Below are positions 1 through 10,175 of a DNA stretch of 37,316 nucleotides, one piece after another. The translations under genes were made by a program, and so were the position numbers. Under the pieces are notes generated by a model. It ran no database searches. It saw only the letters and a program-made list of their open reading frames with translations, and was not told the DNA's origin. This DNA is from an uncultured Muribaculaceae bacterium (lineage in GTDB: Bacteria > Bacteroidota > Bacteroidia > Bacteroidales > Muribaculaceae): positions 1 to 37,316 of the forward strand of contig CAJUSZ010000026.1 in NCBI GenBank assembly GCA_910589425.1. The letters run 5' to 3'. How positions within the stretch are numbered: the first letter of the stretch is position 1; every line of letters begins with the position of its first letter.

Positions 1-130
1 GGTCTAATGTTAAATTTACTACCATCGAATCATCATAAAATTGTCATGTCCTATGAATTTTAGGGGTTTGTTTATATGATTGCCACATATTCAATTCACT
101 GCACCGCGCAAAGCGACATTTTATAAATTT

Positions 131-1744
131 TCACCAACTGAACCGGATTCCCACTGGAATTGTAAACACACACGGACGATCGCGCCACACAGTCTGCGGT
201 CCATGTCCGGAATTAATATAATACCGGAACGACGGTTCGGCGAATATTCCGAACACTGGTGTGAAACTATACTGCAACCCGATTCCAGCATCTACGGACC
301 ATTGCATCGGGACTTTCAGACGTTCGTGCCATCTGACCACTGATTGACCGCCTTTCAACGACTCCTTGAAGCTGACACGTCCTTTCAACGGGATGTCAAG
401 ACCAATTCCCGCCTGGCCGTAGACAGAGAATCCTCCTGCTCCGAAAATCCTGAATCTCGCCTTGACAGGAATTCCGATGTAATGTATGGACTGCCGTCCA
501 TCCCGCCTCCGGATAAGTCCGGAATCGTCCGACTCTGTATAAACGGAATCACTTCTGAGCAACGAATACCGCAGACCTGTCTCGATGCTCCAGCGGGAAT
601 CCAGATCTTTACTGAATGAAACCCCGGCCACGACTGGAGCATGATGCTTCACCGATCTGTCCACATTTATCACTTTCGGCAGATTCTCAAGCACATCACT
701 TCCGTCATCTACAATAATCTTCAGTGCCGAGGCTGCGCTTTCCCCGTATGTTCCCTCGCAGCTGGCGGTTATGGTCCACGTCGGCTTCTCCTTCAGGCCA
801 TCGCCGGCAGAAGGCAGCCATGCCCATATCCGGTCGTCCGTTTCCAATACGTTTATCTGCGGAACAACTGTGTCTGTTGCAGCGGATTCGCTCCGTGAGT
901 CTGCCACATTTATATCACCAGTCTTGTCCAGGACTACAGCATTATCCTCAACCTCTCCGTTATTCTCCATGAAGGCGCTGTCTGGTGCGGCATAAGAGGC
1001 TTCGGCTTCATGAATCCCCGGTATTATCCCTGACTGAACAGGTTCATCCTTCAAGCGTGGAGAGGATATGTTTTCAGGCAAAGACGCAGACAAAGATCCA
1101 TCTCTCACGCCAACACCTGATTCATTATCGCCGTTCATGCCATGCCTTAGGTAAAAATAGACACCCGTACCCCCTATCAATGCCGCCAGCACGAGCATAT
1201 TCATCCGGTAATTGGACACCATGCGTCTCAGCATAGCCTTTGCTCTCGACAATTGCGACGAGGATGAATGCTCCCCTATCCCCAGCATTACCCCGATCTC
1301 ACGATGAGACAACCCTTCGAGAACTGCAAGCCTGAAGACACTCCGGTATCCATCCGGCAGCCTGTCGATAATATCTGAAAGTTCATTCCAACTGAGGCAA
1401 TCCCCCTCGTCGTCGGCAGACTCCGTCATCGGCTGATCCGGATACTCGTCGATAGCCACGGACCTCATATCAGCTTTCTGAGCCTTGAGGGCGAGTCGCT
1501 TCACAATCACGCTCATCCAGGATTCAAGCCGGGCGGAATCCCTCAGACTTCCGATTGAAGTAAAGATTATGACAAAACCATCATGAACCACATCGTATGC
1601 CAGTTCAGGATCACAGACATACCGGCATGCGATCAGATGCAACATCGGTTCATAAACTTCATACAATACTGCCATCGCGTCCCGTTCACCGGCGACGCAC
1701 CTTCTGTGAAGTTCTGTCAGATCAATATCTTTTGCGGGTCTCAT
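131..1744 (-). CDS. ECF-type sigma factor fused to a transmembrane helix and C-terminal outer-membrane beta-barrel
   Basis: A 537-residue ORF without interruption. Residues about 24-90 look like sigma region 2 (acidic DPELAYDVVHDGFVIIF segment). Residues about 121-176 are region 4, with the typical RLPDGYRSVFRLAVLEGLSH start and a helix-turn-helix. A hydrophobic helix follows at about 182-198, then a Ser/Asp/Glu-rich linker to about 320. From there to the end, alternating aromatic/hydrophobic strands finish in GIRFSW, as in PorT-like 8-strand outer-membrane barrels. There is no N-terminal signal peptide, so the internal helix would have to anchor the protein with sigma in the cytoplasm and the barrel outside. 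Bacteroidota have dual-membrane-spanning anti-sigma factors with a helix plus barrel; here the sigma factor itself carries that part and no separate anti-sigma domain is visible. I infer an envelope sensor that releases or restrains its own sigma domain. The domain calls are solid; the mechanism is speculative. Confidence 0.85.
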   Translation of the reverse strand: MRPAKDIDLTELHRRCVAGERDAMAVLYEVYEPMLHLIACRYVCDPELAYDVVHDGFVIIFTSIGSLRDSARLESWMSVIVKRLALKAQKADMRSVAIDEYPDQPMTESADDEGDCLSWNELSDIIDRLPDGYRSVFRLAVLEGLSHREIGVMLGIGEHSSSSQLSRAKAMLRRMVSNYRMNMLVLAALIGGTGVYFYLRHGMNGDNESGVGVRDGSLSASLPENISSPRLKDEPVQSGIIPGIHEAEASYAAPDSAFMENNGEVEDNAVVLDKTGDINVADSRSESAATDTVVPQINVLETDDRIWAWLPSAGDGLKEKPTWTITASCEGTYGESAASALKIIVDDGSDVLENLPKVINVDRSVKHHAPVVAGVSFSKDLDSRWSIETGLRYSLLRSDSVYTESDDSGLIRRRDGRQSIHYIGIPVKARFRIFGAGGFSVYGQAGIGLDIPLKGRVSFKESLKGGQSVVRWHERLKVPMQWSVDAGIGLQYSFTPVFGIFAEPSFRYYINSGHGPQTVWRDRPCVFTIPVGIRFSW

Positions 1745-1775
1745 CTATCTTACGATACAGCACTTCATAAATCAC

Positions 1776-1810
1776 TGCATGATGCCGCAACATTTTATTT
1801 ACATCATGCA
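1776..1810. repeat. 9-bp perfect inverted repeat in the sigma-barrel leader
   Basis: TGCATGATG at 1776-1784 and CATCATGCA at 1802-1810 are perfect reverse complements with 17 bases between. They lie between the possible -7 element and the start codon, so they would form a leader hairpin in the mRNA or a dimer-protein operator in DNA. No regulator is identified. Confidence 0.5.
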
Positions 1811-1819
1811 ATTTACATG

Positions 1820-1827
1820 CAAAGATA
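1820..1827 (-). promoter_or_regulatory. Possible -7 promoter element for the sigma-barrel gene
   Basis: On the minus strand this reads TATCTTTG, fitting the Bacteroidota -7 consensus TAnnTTTG. It lies about 76 bases upstream of the start codon. No good TTTG -33 element lies 19-20 bases further upstream, so the promoter may be weak or need an activator. Confidence 0.4.
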
Positions 1828-2013
1828 ACTAATTTTTCAAGAAAACATATCTCTGATGCCTATTTCAAATTATGCTGTCCGATAAAAATATTCAGCTCAA
1901 ATATTTATGAAAGTTTTATGTCATCCTAACGCCGATTTTTGTCGCGGTACATTTAAATTACTTGTTTCAATCTAAATAAAGAATATCGTGAGTGATGATT
2001 ATTAAAAAATTAC

Positions 2014-2079
2014 GCAGGCATGTTCCAAATATGGTAACTCATAAATCTGGTTTAATCAAGCTAAATCAATAATGCCTGC
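2014..2079 (-). terminator. Weak terminator-like inverted repeat after the ATPase gene
   Basis: GCAGGCAT (2014-2021) and ATGCCTGC (2072-2079) are perfect complements. On the minus strand the stem is followed by a T-run (plus-strand A-run near 2004-2009). The 50-base loop is long, so this is only a candidate. Confidence 0.3.
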
Positions 2080-2084
2080 ATAGG

Positions 2085-3293
2085 TTAAGGTAGATTCAAG
2101 AAGTCGCGGAGAGATAGCATTTTGATGCCGTTTTGGGTGTTTGGCGCCGAATCGCGTAGAGTGACAACCAACTTTTCATAATTGTCGCCAATCGATTCGA
2201 GATTGCCAAACTCGCGGTCAGCAGTGGCTTTGTCATAGACATTTACCGCAACTTGAATGTATTTTCGCTCCCCATCTTTTTCAGCGACAAAATCAATTTC
2301 TTTGTTTTTTGAAAGCACACCGACCTTTATGTCGTAACCATCTCCTGACAATTTGTTGTAAATGACGTTTTCGAGGATTGCCCCAATATCCATTGGCCGA
2401 TAGCCTATAATAGAATTGCGTATTCCGATATCCTCGAAATAATATTTTTCACCTATCTCAAAGAATTTCTTTCCCACTATATCCCATCGTCGCACTTTAT
2501 TAGTGATATAGGCATCGCAAATATAGTCGGCGTATGTTTGTACACTGTTCACGGTTCCGGCTACACGTTGCGATTTCAGATAGTCGGCTATGCGTTTTGC
2601 CGTAAAAATCTGTCCGGTATTATCGGCCAGGAAAAGCAGTAACCTTTGCAAAAAATCATTGTTGCGGATGGAATGTCGGCTTACGATGTCACGGTAAACC
2701 AAAGCATCGGTAATTCCTGTGAGATATTCATTCCACGTCTCTCGTTTGGGAAGATTCCTCAAATATGGCATTCCTCCAAATCTCAAATATAGGTCTAAGC
2801 TTTCATCTGAATCTCCAAGTGAATGAAACAGAAGAAACTCATCATAACAAAGAGGATGCACTCTAATCTCTATACTTCGTCCGGCAAGCCGCGAGGCGAT
2901 TTCGGAAGACAACATTGATGAATTGCTTCCTGTGACATAGATGTCGTTCCGTGCATCGAGACAGAGTGAACGAACAACCTTGTCAAAATCCTCAATCTCC
3001 TGGATCTCATCGATGAATATATAGTTCATGGATGAATCTGACAGATGCCTGACAATTTCCTCGTTTAAATCAGACGCGCTTTTGATATGAGAAAAAGCAA
3101 AATCCTCGAGATTGATACGAATGTAATTGGCTGTCGGGGATGACTGACGGAGTTTCTCCTCAACGGAATTTAATATACAGCTCTTCCCAACGCGACGTTG
3201 CCCCGTCAGCACCTTTATCACACCTTTACCTTCATATCTCAAAATCTTATCAAGATATTTTGGTCTCGGGATATTTTTTACAGTTTTAATCAT
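2085..3293 (-). CDS. ATP-binding protein of the AAA_14/DUF4143 family
   Basis: A 402-residue P-loop ATPase. The Walker A motif is LTGQRRVGKSC near residues 30-40 and the Walker B-type segment is YIFIDEIQEIEDF. The C-terminal part (about residues 200-390) has the DUF4143 pattern, with EIDFVAEKDG as the nuclease-like segment of this family. Such proteins are common and often present in several copies in Bacteroidota; their biological role is poorly defined. The ORF is open up to 3347, but I prefer the Met at 3293: the sequence MIKTVKNIPRPKYL matches the usual family N-terminus, and a good promoter lies at 3309-3339, inside any longer version. The gene stands alone between two hairpins. Family is confident, function unknown. 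Confidence 0.85.
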   Translation of the reverse strand: MIKTVKNIPRPKYLDKILRYEGKGVIKVLTGQRRVGKSCILNSVEEKLRQSSPTANYIRINLEDFAFSHIKSASDLNEEIVRHLSDSSMNYIFIDEIQEIEDFDKVVRSLCLDARNDIYVTGSNSSMLSSEIASRLAGRSIEIRVHPLCYDEFLLFHSLGDSDESLDLYLRFGGMPYLRNLPKRETWNEYLTGITDALVYRDIVSRHSIRNNDFLQRLLLFLADNTGQIFTAKRIADYLKSQRVAGTVNSVQTYADYICDAYITNKVRRWDIVGKKFFEIGEKYYFEDIGIRNSIIGYRPMDIGAILENVIYNKLSGDGYDIKVGVLSKNKEIDFVAEKDGERKYIQVAVNVYDKATADREFGNLESIGDNYEKLVVTLRDSAPNTQNGIKMLSLRDFLNLP

Positions 3294-3308
3294 ATTCAAA
3301 AGTTTCTG

Positions 3309-3339
3309 CAAATATAATGATTGTTTTGAACATAACAAA
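3309..3339 (-). promoter_or_regulatory. Promoter of the AAA/DUF4143 gene
   Basis: Minus strand: TTTG (3339-3336), a 19-base spacer and TATATTTG (3316-3309). This matches the Bacteroidota sigma-ABfr consensus. It leaves a very short leader before the start at 3293 and argues against the start at 3347. Confidence 0.6.
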
Positions 3340-3404
3340 AAAAACAAATCGACTCAAATATTTCTGAAAGCTTTATATCACCGTCATCAATATAAATATA
3401 GAAT

Positions 3405-3459
3405 AATCCATCTGAAAGGGGTTGCAATCGCGATGACTGCAACCCCTTTCAGATGGATT
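3405..3459. terminator. 22-bp perfect hairpin between dnaK and the ATPase gene
   Basis: Bases 3405-3426 and 3438-3459 are perfect reverse complements, with an 11-base loop that contains TCGCGA. The hairpin starts 19 bases after the dnaK stop codon, so the dnaK transcript would end in it. No clean T-run follows on either strand, so it may act as a terminator or as an mRNA 3'-end stabiliser. Confidence 0.65.
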
Positions 3460-3477
3460 TATATGTATTCAGTTACA

Positions 3478-5373
3478 TCATTTCACTTCCTCGAAGTCCA
3501 CGTCGGTTACATCCTTCTCTTCATCGTGGTGAGGAGGCTGGGCTCCCGCCTGGGCACCAGGCTGCGCTCCTGCCTGAGAGGCATTCTGAATATCTTGAGC
3601 CGCTGCCATCATGGCATCGTTAAGAGCCTTCTCAGCGCTGTCGATATCCTCCACGAGCTGGTTTTTGTGAACTTCCTTCAGACGATTGAGTGCGCTGTCG
3701 ATTGCCGCACGCTTGTCTGCCGGGATCTTGTCGCCTAATTCTCCGAGCTGTTTTTCAGTCTGGAAAATCATGCTGTCGGCGTGATTAAGCTTGTCAATAC
3801 GCTCTTTGGCTTTCTTGTCGGCTGCCTCGTTCGCCTTCGCTTCGTCGCGCATACGCTGGATCTCCGCGTCGCTCAAGCCGCTTGATGCCTCGATCCGGAT
3901 GCTCTGCTCTTTGCCTGTGGCCTTATCCTTGGCCGAAACATTGAGGATACCATTGGCATCGACCTCGAATGTTACCTCGATCTGAGGCACACCACGCGGT
4001 GCGGGATTGATACCCGACAGGTTGAATTCGCCAAGAAGTTTGTCATCAGCCGCCATCGGACGCTCGCCCTGAAGCACACGGATTGTTACCTCCGGCTGAT
4101 TGTCGGCTGCTGTCGAGAATGTCTCGCTCTTGCGGGTCGGGATTGTAGTGTTGGCTTCGATAAGCTTGGTCATCACGCCGCCCAGCGTCTCAATGCCGAT
4201 AGAAAGAGGAACAACATCAAGCAACAGAACGTCTTTAACATCGCCACTGAGGACACCGCCCTGGATTGCAGCACCGATAGCGACCACTTCGTCGGGGTTG
4301 ACTCCCTTGTTGGGATCTTTTCCAAAAATCTCCTTCACCTTGGTCTGGATAGCCGGGATACGTGTGGATCCGCCTACGAGGATCACCTCGTCGATCTGGG
4401 AAGCTGACAGGCCCGCATCCTCAAGAGCCTTGACACACGGAGCCTTGACTGCATCGATGAGGGATGCCGCAAGCTGCTCGAACTTGGCTCGGGTAAGATT
4501 CTTCACAAGGTGCTTCGGGCCGCTGGCTGTAGCTGTGATGTAAGGAAGATTGATCTCGGTGCTTGTCGAGCTGGAGAGTTCGATCTTCGCTTTCTCGGCT
4601 GCCTCCTTGAGACGCTGCATAGCCATCGGATCCTGACGGAGGTCTACCCCCTCGTCTTTTTTGAATTCGTCGGCAAGCCAGTCGATTATCACATGGTCGA
4701 AGTCATCGCCTCCGAGGTGGGTGTCGCCATTGGTGGACTTAACCTCAAACACTCCGTCGCCAAGCTCAAGGATGGATATATCGAAAGTTCCGCCACCGAG
4801 GTCGAACACGGCGATCTTCTGTTCTTTCTCGCTTTTGTCAAGGCCGTAGGCCAGCGCTGCCGCTGTCGGCTCATTGACAATACGTTTCACTTTAAGACCT
4901 GCAATTTCACCAGCCTCCTTAGTGGCCTGACGCTGCGAGTCGTCGAAATATGCCGGGACTGTGATCACAGCCTCCGTAACCTCCTGACCGAGGTAGTCTT
5001 CCGCGGTCTTTTTCATCTTCTGAAGAATCATCGCGGAGATCTCCTGCGGAGTGTAGTCGCGTCCGTCGATGTCTACTTTAGGCATGTCGTTCTGACATAC
5101 CACCTTGTAGGGCACGCGCTTGATCTCGTCAGCCACCTGGTCGCATTTCTCGCCCATGAAGCGTTTGATAGAATATATCGTACGGGTAGGGTTGGTGATA
5201 GCCTGACGCTTTGCCGGATCGCCGACCTTGCGCTCGCCGCCATCTACAAAAGCCACGACCGAAGGAGTCGTGTTGCGGCCTTCATTATTAGGAATAACTA
5301 CAGGATCCTTGCCTTCAAGCACTGATACGCAACTGTTGGTGGTTCCCAAGTCAATACCGATTATTTTTCCCAT
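3478..5373 (-). CDS. dnaK: Molecular chaperone DnaK (Hsp70)
   Basis: 631 residues, the normal length. The N-terminus MGKIIGIDLGTTNSCVSVLEG is the Hsp70 phosphate-1 signature. Other signatures are FDLGGGTFDISILELGDG and the ILVGGSTRIPAIQ segment in the ATPase domain (about 1-380). The linker VLLLDVVPL precedes the substrate-binding domain and helical lid. The C-terminal tail is rich in Gly/Ala/Gln with GAQ repeats and ends with DVTDVDFEEVK, matching the usual EEVK-like tail. It acts in the cytoplasm with DnaJ and GrpE, which are not in this window. The gene appears monocistronic. No CIRCE element was found upstream. Confidence 0.98.
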   Translation of the reverse strand: MGKIIGIDLGTTNSCVSVLEGKDPVVIPNNEGRNTTPSVVAFVDGGERKVGDPAKRQAITNPTRTIYSIKRFMGEKCDQVADEIKRVPYKVVCQNDMPKVDIDGRDYTPQEISAMILQKMKKTAEDYLGQEVTEAVITVPAYFDDSQRQATKEAGEIAGLKVKRIVNEPTAAALAYGLDKSEKEQKIAVFDLGGGTFDISILELGDGVFEVKSTNGDTHLGGDDFDHVIIDWLADEFKKDEGVDLRQDPMAMQRLKEAAEKAKIELSSSTSTEINLPYITATASGPKHLVKNLTRAKFEQLAASLIDAVKAPCVKALEDAGLSASQIDEVILVGGSTRIPAIQTKVKEIFGKDPNKGVNPDEVVAIGAAIQGGVLSGDVKDVLLLDVVPLSIGIETLGGVMTKLIEANTTIPTRKSETFSTAADNQPEVTIRVLQGERPMAADDKLLGEFNLSGINPAPRGVPQIEVTFEVDANGILNVSAKDKATGKEQSIRIEASSGLSDAEIQRMRDEAKANEAADKKAKERIDKLNHADSMIFQTEKQLGELGDKIPADKRAAIDSALNRLKEVHKNQLVEDIDSAEKALNDAMMAAAQDIQNASQAGAQPGAQAGAQPPHHDEEKDVTDVDFEEVK

Positions 5374-5830
5374 GATTTTTTATAATTTAAAGTTTTTAGT
5401 CTATATTTTGGTTTATGAAGCACGCCTGCCGGACCGGAGGCATCCCTGCTTCTGTTTCACTTATTAAACAAATGGCGTGCTAAAAGTTTTGCCCGACGTC
5501 AAAAAAAATCAGACTTTACTGTAAAAAACTGATGTTCAAATATTAATTAATACATTAACGCAAGCAGGCCTGACACTGACATGCAATGATGGCGGATGAC
5601 AAAATTGGCAATCGTCCGATAAAGCAGAAAGCATCCGGCCTGCCACATCTGTTTTTCAAACAACGTCTTAACGATTTTAGCTAAAAAATTTTTTTATAAT
5701 TGAAGTATTGGTTAACTTTGCAGTGATTTTCAGAGGCTGTGGTTCGCAGAGGGGCATTCCCCTTTCCGGGCCGCCCTTTATGCCATGAAAGACAAACCAA
5801 CATCAATTCTATATTTACAGCTATTTAATT
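5374..5830. other. Divergent dnaK-mutA intergenic region
   Basis: 457 bases. The left part must hold the dnaK promoter, which I could not place with confidence. GCAGGCC (5564-5570) and GGCCTGC (5637-5643) form an inverted repeat, and GCACGCC/GGCGTGC at about 5420 and 5474 form another. The right part holds the mutA -7 element at 5713 and a leader of about 100 bases with a short GGGG-CATT-CCCC hairpin near 5751. No riboswitch I know was recognised. Confidence 0.5.
5713..5720 (+). promoter_or_regulatory. -7 promoter element of mutAB
   Basis: TAACTTTG matches the Bacteroidota -7 consensus TAnnTTTG and is followed by GCAG, a common context. The expected -33 position (about 5689-5692) is only T-rich, without a clean TTTG. 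Confidence 0.55.
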
Positions 5831-7684
5831 ATGGCAGAGAAAAAAGAAAAATTGTTTGACATGTTTCCGCCCGTTACCACTGAAGAGTGGATGGCGAAAA
5901 TCAATGTCGACCTGAAGGGCGCCGACTTCAACAAGAAGCTCGTATGGCGCACAAACGAGGGATTCAACGTAATGCCCTTCTACCGCAAGGAAGACATCGA
6001 AGGTCTTTACACCATCGGCTCGCTTCCCGGTGAGTTTCCTTTCGTGCGCGGCACCCGCGACAACAACGACTGGCTGATCCGCCAGCAGATTCTCGGAGAA
6101 ACCCCTCAGGAAATCAACGACCACGCACGCCACAGCATTGACCGCGGCGTCGAGTCGATCGGGATAAAACTTTGCAAAGACTTCAATCCTGCCGACATCG
6201 AGACCATCCTCAAGGGTATAGACATCCGTAAAATCGAGGTCAATATCTCATGCTGCCCCGGCAAAGCCGCCGAAGTGGCCGAGGCTCTCGTTTCATACGT
6301 GAAAGCAAACGGTGCATCCGACGAGTTCCGCGGTGCTATCGAATTCAATCCCTACAAGCGTCTTCTCCGCCATGGGCTCGCATTCCCCAAGAGCATATCC
6401 GAGGAGGCTATGAAAGTTTATGCCGCTGTAAAGGAGATCAAGGGTATCAAATGCTTCATGGTGGATTCCTACCTGCTCAACAACGCCGGAGCATACATCA
6501 CCCAGGAACTCGGCTACGCCCTTGCCTGGGGTGCGCAGTGGCTCACCACTCTCACCGAGGCCGGCCTCACACCCTGCGAGGCAAACGCACGCATCAAATT
6601 CAACATGGGCATCTCCTCCAACTATTTCATGGAGCTTGCCAAATTCCGCGCAGCCCGCATGCTTTGGGCAGAGATCGTAAAGGCCTACAACCCCGAGAGC
6701 CTCGACTGCTGCAAAATGCACGCCCATGCGGTTACATCCCAGTTCAACCAGACTATCTACGACGCTCATGTCAACCTGCTCCGCTCAATGACAGAGACAA
6801 TGAGTGCGGCTCTGGCAGGCGTGGACTCCATCGAGACTCTTCCGTTCGACCTTCAATATAAGAAACCCGATGAGTTCTCAGAGCGCATCGCCCGCAATCA
6901 GCAGCTTCTTCTCCGTTCCGAGTCGCACCTCGACAAGGTTATCGACCCGGCCGGCGGTTCATACTATATCGAGACTCTCACAGCTTCGATAGCCGAACAG
7001 GCATGGAAGCTCTTCATCGAGACTCAGGAAGCCGGTGGCTTCGAGGCTCTTCTTACCAAAGGTGAGATCCAGGGCAAGGTCAACGAATCAGGCATCAAGC
7101 GCCACACTGACGTAGCTCGCCGCAAAGAGATTCTTCTCGGCACAAACCAGTATCCTAATTTCAACGAAAAGGCTCTCGACAAGATCGAGAATACCGGATG
7201 CTGCTGCGGCTGCGGCGAAAACGCAGCCGACGGCGCTGTAGAATACCTCAACTTCGACCGTGCGGCAAGCCAGTTCGAACAGCTCCGTCTCGACACAGAG
7301 CGTTCAGGCAAGCGTCCCAAAGTATTCATGCTCACAATCGGCAACCTGGCCATGCGTCTGGCACGCGCCCAGTTCTCAGCCAACTTCTTCGGATGCGCCG
7401 GCTATGAGATCATCGACAATATCGGCTTCAACTCCGTCAAGGAGGGTGTTGACGCCGCTATGGAGAAAGGAGCCGACATCGTGGTTCTCTGCTCCAGCGA
7501 TGACGAATACGCACAGTTCGCTCCCGAGGCATACAAGGAACTCAACGGCCGCGCTCTCTTCGTGGTGGCTGGCGCGCCTGCATGCATGGACGAACTCAAG
7601 GCTCAGGGAATCGAGGACTTCATCCACGTGCGCGTGAATGTACTCGACACTCTCACTGGTTTTAACGCTAAACTGCTCAAGTAA
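5831..7684 (+). CDS. mutA: Methylmalonyl-CoA mutase small subunit
   Basis: 617 residues, typical of the non-catalytic small subunit. With MutB it interconverts succinyl-CoA and methylmalonyl-CoA in the succinate-propionate pathway. The N-terminus (FPPVTTEEWMAKINVDLKGADF) and the TIM-barrel part (about 40-430) match the family; segments such as FNMGISSNYFMELAKFRAARMLW parallel MutB. The C-terminal cobalamin-binding-like domain (about 490-617) lacks the DxHxxG motif, as expected for this subunit. Oddity: Cys457-459 and Cys461 form a CCCGC cluster in the link between the two domains. The next gene, mutB, starts 14 bases downstream, so the two are cotranscribed. Confidence 0.95.
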   Translation: MAEKKEKLFDMFPPVTTEEWMAKINVDLKGADFNKKLVWRTNEGFNVMPFYRKEDIEGLYTIGSLPGEFPFVRGTRDNNDWLIRQQILGETPQEINDHARHSIDRGVESIGIKLCKDFNPADIETILKGIDIRKIEVNISCCPGKAAEVAEALVSYVKANGASDEFRGAIEFNPYKRLLRHGLAFPKSISEEAMKVYAAVKEIKGIKCFMVDSYLLNNAGAYITQELGYALAWGAQWLTTLTEAGLTPCEANARIKFNMGISSNYFMELAKFRAARMLWAEIVKAYNPESLDCCKMHAHAVTSQFNQTIYDAHVNLLRSMTETMSAALAGVDSIETLPFDLQYKKPDEFSERIARNQQLLLRSESHLDKVIDPAGGSYYIETLTASIAEQAWKLFIETQEAGGFEALLTKGEIQGKVNESGIKRHTDVARRKEILLGTNQYPNFNEKALDKIENTGCCCGCGENAADGAVEYLNFDRAASQFEQLRLDTERSGKRPKVFMLTIGNLAMRLARAQFSANFFGCAGYEIIDNIGFNSVKEGVDAAMEKGADIVVLCSSDDEYAQFAPEAYKELNGRALFVVAGAPACMDELKAQGIEDFIHVRVNVLDTLTGFNAKLLK

Positions 7685-7698
7685 GGAGAAACAAGACC

Positions 7699-9846
<2,148 letters not shown>

Positions 9847-9885
9847 TCCTCAGACCTCAGTCTGAGATTTCAACAGACTTTCCCA

Positions 9886-9931
9886 AGGGGAACGTAATGC
9901 CAATCAGGCGTTATGTTCCCCTCGTTTTTTT
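9886..9931 (+). terminator. Rho-independent terminator after mutAB
   Basis: Arms 9886-9901 and 9907-9922 form a 16-bp stem (two G-U pairs) with a 5-base loop, followed by seven T at 9925-9931. It begins about 40 bases after the mutB stop. Confidence 0.9.
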
Positions 9932-10060
9932 GCCCTACAATTAGAGTGTGTAAAAAATATTATTTTACCTATATCGCACCTCAACAAATAAACTACTGAT
10001 TATCATACCAATACACCAGTCAGCACAAACATTGCCTGACTTGGTACTATTTTTTTTTTG

Positions 10061-10081
10061 GTATTATGTATTGCATAGTAC
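10061..10081. promoter_or_regulatory. Candidate PadR operator
   Basis: GTATTATG (10061-10068), 5 bases, then CATAGTAC (10074-10081): an imperfect palindrome with 7 of 8 arm positions matching. The -33 TTG of the promoter lies in its centre, the expected place for a repressor site. A further GGTACTAT half-site lies at 10043-10050. The only PadR-family gene in the window is in the same operon, so autoregulation is inferred. Confidence 0.5.
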
Positions 10082-10101
10082 CGAAATTATGTTTACCTTT
10101 G
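10071..10101 (+). promoter_or_regulatory. Promoter of the receptor/PadR/PspC operon
   Basis: TTG at 10071-10073, a 20-base spacer, then TACCTTTG at 10094-10101, matching the Bacteroidota -33/-7 consensus. The start codon follows about 75 bases downstream. Confidence 0.7.
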
Positions 10102-10175
10102 CATTGTAAAAACATAAACGCCAAAACAAAACATCCACGCAAAACTGAAAAACATACTTAAGCCAAAACAAAATT

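Larger units (their letters stand above)
1745..2084. other. Intergenic region with sigma-barrel promoter/leader and a possible upstream terminator
   Basis: About 340 bases without a gene. The first 85 hold the leader, inverted repeat and -7 element of the sigma-barrel gene. The part from about 2014 holds a weak terminator-like repeat for the ATPase gene. I see nothing else convincing between 1850 and 2010. Confidence 0.5.
9847..10175 (+). other. mutB to receptor-operon intergenic region
   Basis: 329 bases holding the mutAB terminator, an AGAGTGTG motif at 9943-9950 also found in two other gaps of this window, a T-tract at 10051-10059, the PadR-like palindrome and the receptor promoter. The leader from about 10108 to 10175 is A-rich and appears unstructured. 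Confidence 0.6.

Noticed and set aside
3294..3347. Longer N-terminus for the AAA/DUF4143 gene
   Set aside because: The extension overlaps a consensus promoter and does not resemble the family N-terminus.
4510..5325. 271-codon ORF on the plus strand
   Set aside because: It is the antisense shadow of dnaK and has no domain or coding signs of its own.
5457..5483. Possible CIRCE element (HrcA site) upstream of dnaK
   Set aside because: GCGTGCTAA at 5475-5483 resembles the right half of CIRCE, but the left half nine bases upstream does not match TTAGCACTC.
5721..5830. Cobalamin riboswitch before mutAB
   Set aside because: The leader is too short and no B12-box-like sequence is present.
6250..6861. 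203-codon ORF on the plus strand
   Set aside because: It is an out-of-frame shadow of mutA, rich in Arg and Pro as typical of such frames.
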